The notes beneath the pieces were generated by a model. It saw nothing but the letters and a program-made list of their open reading frames with translations, was not told where the DNA came from and searched no databases. Position numbers and translations under genes: made by a program. This document shows, piece by piece, positions 32,261 to 32,725 of a stretch of 32,725 bases of DNA (position 1 is its first letter; the number at the start of each line of letters is the position of its first letter). The stretch is from positions 1 to 32,725 of the forward strand of contig CAZDKY010000032.1 in assembly GCA_964506505.1 (NCBI GenBank). The letters are read 5' to 3'. This stretch comes from M55B129 sp964506505 (GTDB lineage Bacteria > Bacillota > Dethiobacteria > DTU022).

Positions 32261-32300
32261 TGGAGCATGATATCAGATTTGGTATTTTGTCGTTTTTATT
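32246..32300 (+). terminator. 13-bp inverted repeat at the end of the regulator remnant
   Basis: CCAAATCTGATAT (32246-32258) and ATATCAGATTTGG (32270-32282) are perfect arms around an 11-nt loop, followed by TATTTTGTCGTTTTTATTTTG. It could terminate plus-strand transcripts. It also sits exactly where homology to the activator ends. Confidence 0.6.
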
Positions 32301-32314
32301 TTGTTTTAATACAC

Positions 32315-32597
32315 CGGGAAGAATTGATCACCGTTTTTCATTACTTCACCGGTGTTCTTTACAGCGTAGCCGATTTAAAAAAGATTTCCGGATACGTACA
32401 GAACCTAATAAGGTATTTCAAGCTGAGATAAATGTTGACCCGGGATGATGACACTATGCCGGATAGCATCATCAAAGTATCAATAAATGATAGGGAGAGA
32501 TAAAATAACCGGGGAAGAATTGAAGAATATGCTTGATGATTATTATCTGCTACGTGACTGGGATGAAACCGGTATGCCTGTTCGTAAAATCAATTGA
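32315..32597 (+). pseudogene. C-terminal remnant of aldehyde:ferredoxin oxidoreductase
   Basis: The plus strand reads EELITVFHYFTGVLYSVADL, KKISGYVQNLIRYFKLR, a TAA (32429-32431), MLTRDDDTMPDSIIK, then after a frameshift KITGEELKNMLDDYYLLRDW, DETGMPVRKIN and a TGA (32595-32597). The order and motifs (TG-x-x-YSVEDLKK-I-x-x-x-x-x-NLIR-x-F; DD-x-x-P; LDEYY-x-LR-x-WDE-x-G-x-P) match the last 90 or so residues of tungsten-dependent aldehyde:ferredoxin oxidoreductases (about 600 residues). The catalytic and cofactor domains are gone. Confidence 0.65.
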
Positions 32598-32622
32598 AGT
32601 AACAAAATAGGAGGATAAAAAA

Positions 32623-32725
32623 ATGTCTGTTAAAACAAAAAAAACTAATGAAGACAACATACTTCTGGCTACCCTGGACATGATCCAGCAGGCTGTTGAC
32701 CTGTCAGAACTATCGACCGAAGTAT
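32623..32725 (+). CDS. Start of a probable Glu/Leu/Phe/Val-type dehydrogenase (partial)
   Basis: The ATG at 32623 has GGAGG 8 nt upstream. The window ends after 34 codons: MSVKTKKTNEDNILLATLDM followed by IQQAVDLSELSTEV. The pattern (E)DN-LL-x-T-x-x-x-I-x-x-A-x-x-L is like the N-terminus of glutamate dehydrogenases of the GudB/RocG kind. This is a short match, so the family call is tentative. Amino-acid dehydrogenation would fit an aldehyde oxidoreductase neighbour in a fermentative amino-acid pathway. Confidence 0.5.
   Translation, partial: MSVKTKKTNEDNILLATLDMIQQAVDLSELSTEV

Noticed and set aside
1..32725. CRISPR array, phage module or toxin-antitoxin pair
   Set aside because: No regularly spaced repeats, phage structural or integrase genes, or paired small genes of known toxin-antitoxin families are visible.

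Overview
The window looks like a chromosomal segment of an anaerobic, low-to-medium GC Firmicute of the Clostridia type, probably a syntrophic or amino-acid/fatty-acid-using lineage. This is inferred from gene content and order, not from a database match. The evidence is: strong AGGAGG-type ribosome binding sites; the Firmicutes order tig-clpP-clpX-lon-engB; a FadR/FadN/FadA-like beta-oxidation operon with a Bacillus-type FadR box; a clostridial small ferredoxin; an acyl-CoA dehydratase activase; LarE; and remnants of a sigma-54 activator, an aldehyde:ferredoxin oxidoreductase and a dockerin module.

Layout. 1-2.4 kb: a structured inverted-repeat element, a universal stress protein (minus) and a membrane-anchored MORN-repeat protein (minus). 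2.4-2.65 kb: a decayed dockerin module. 2.7-5.4 kb: a sodium:solute symporter with an overlapping small membrane protein, a terminator, then LarE. 5.4-6.3 kb: two acidic lipoproteins on minus. 6.5-12.2 kb: a plus-strand catabolic run of oligopeptide-type binding protein, M20 amidohydrolase, metallo-beta-lactamase-fold hydrolase and glycerol kinase. 12.2-14.9 kb: DUF502 membrane protein, DUF192 lipoprotein, tRNA-His and tRNA-Gln, and a LiaF-like membrane protein. 15.0-17.0 kb: a divergent MurE-like ligase and a ferredoxin. 17.0-17.5 kb: a DnaA-box cluster and a 27-residue lipoprotein. 17.5-23.1 kb: the minus-strand fatty-acid operon (TetR/FadR-like, FadN-like, FadA-like) followed by an M24 peptidase. 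23.2-29.9 kb: trigger factor, ClpP, ClpX, Lon and EngB. 30.0-31.3 kb: an acyl-CoA dehydratase activase and BioY. 31.6-32.6 kb: a gene graveyard with fragments of a sigma-54 activator and an aldehyde:ferredoxin oxidoreductase. The window ends in the start of a probable glutamate-type dehydrogenase.

The best-supported functional modules are the protein quality-control cluster and the fatty-acid operon, whose regulator promoter carries a near-consensus FadR box over the predicted transcription start. I see no CRISPR array, no phage module, no intact transposase and no rRNA. No unambiguous new multi-gene system stands out. The most unusual items are the MurE-like ligase with altered C-terminal motifs, the tiny lipoprotein next to the DnaA boxes, the dockerin and AOR/regulator remnants, a glycerol kinase with no canonical start codon where one is expected, and several unexplained palindromes and leader hairpins.
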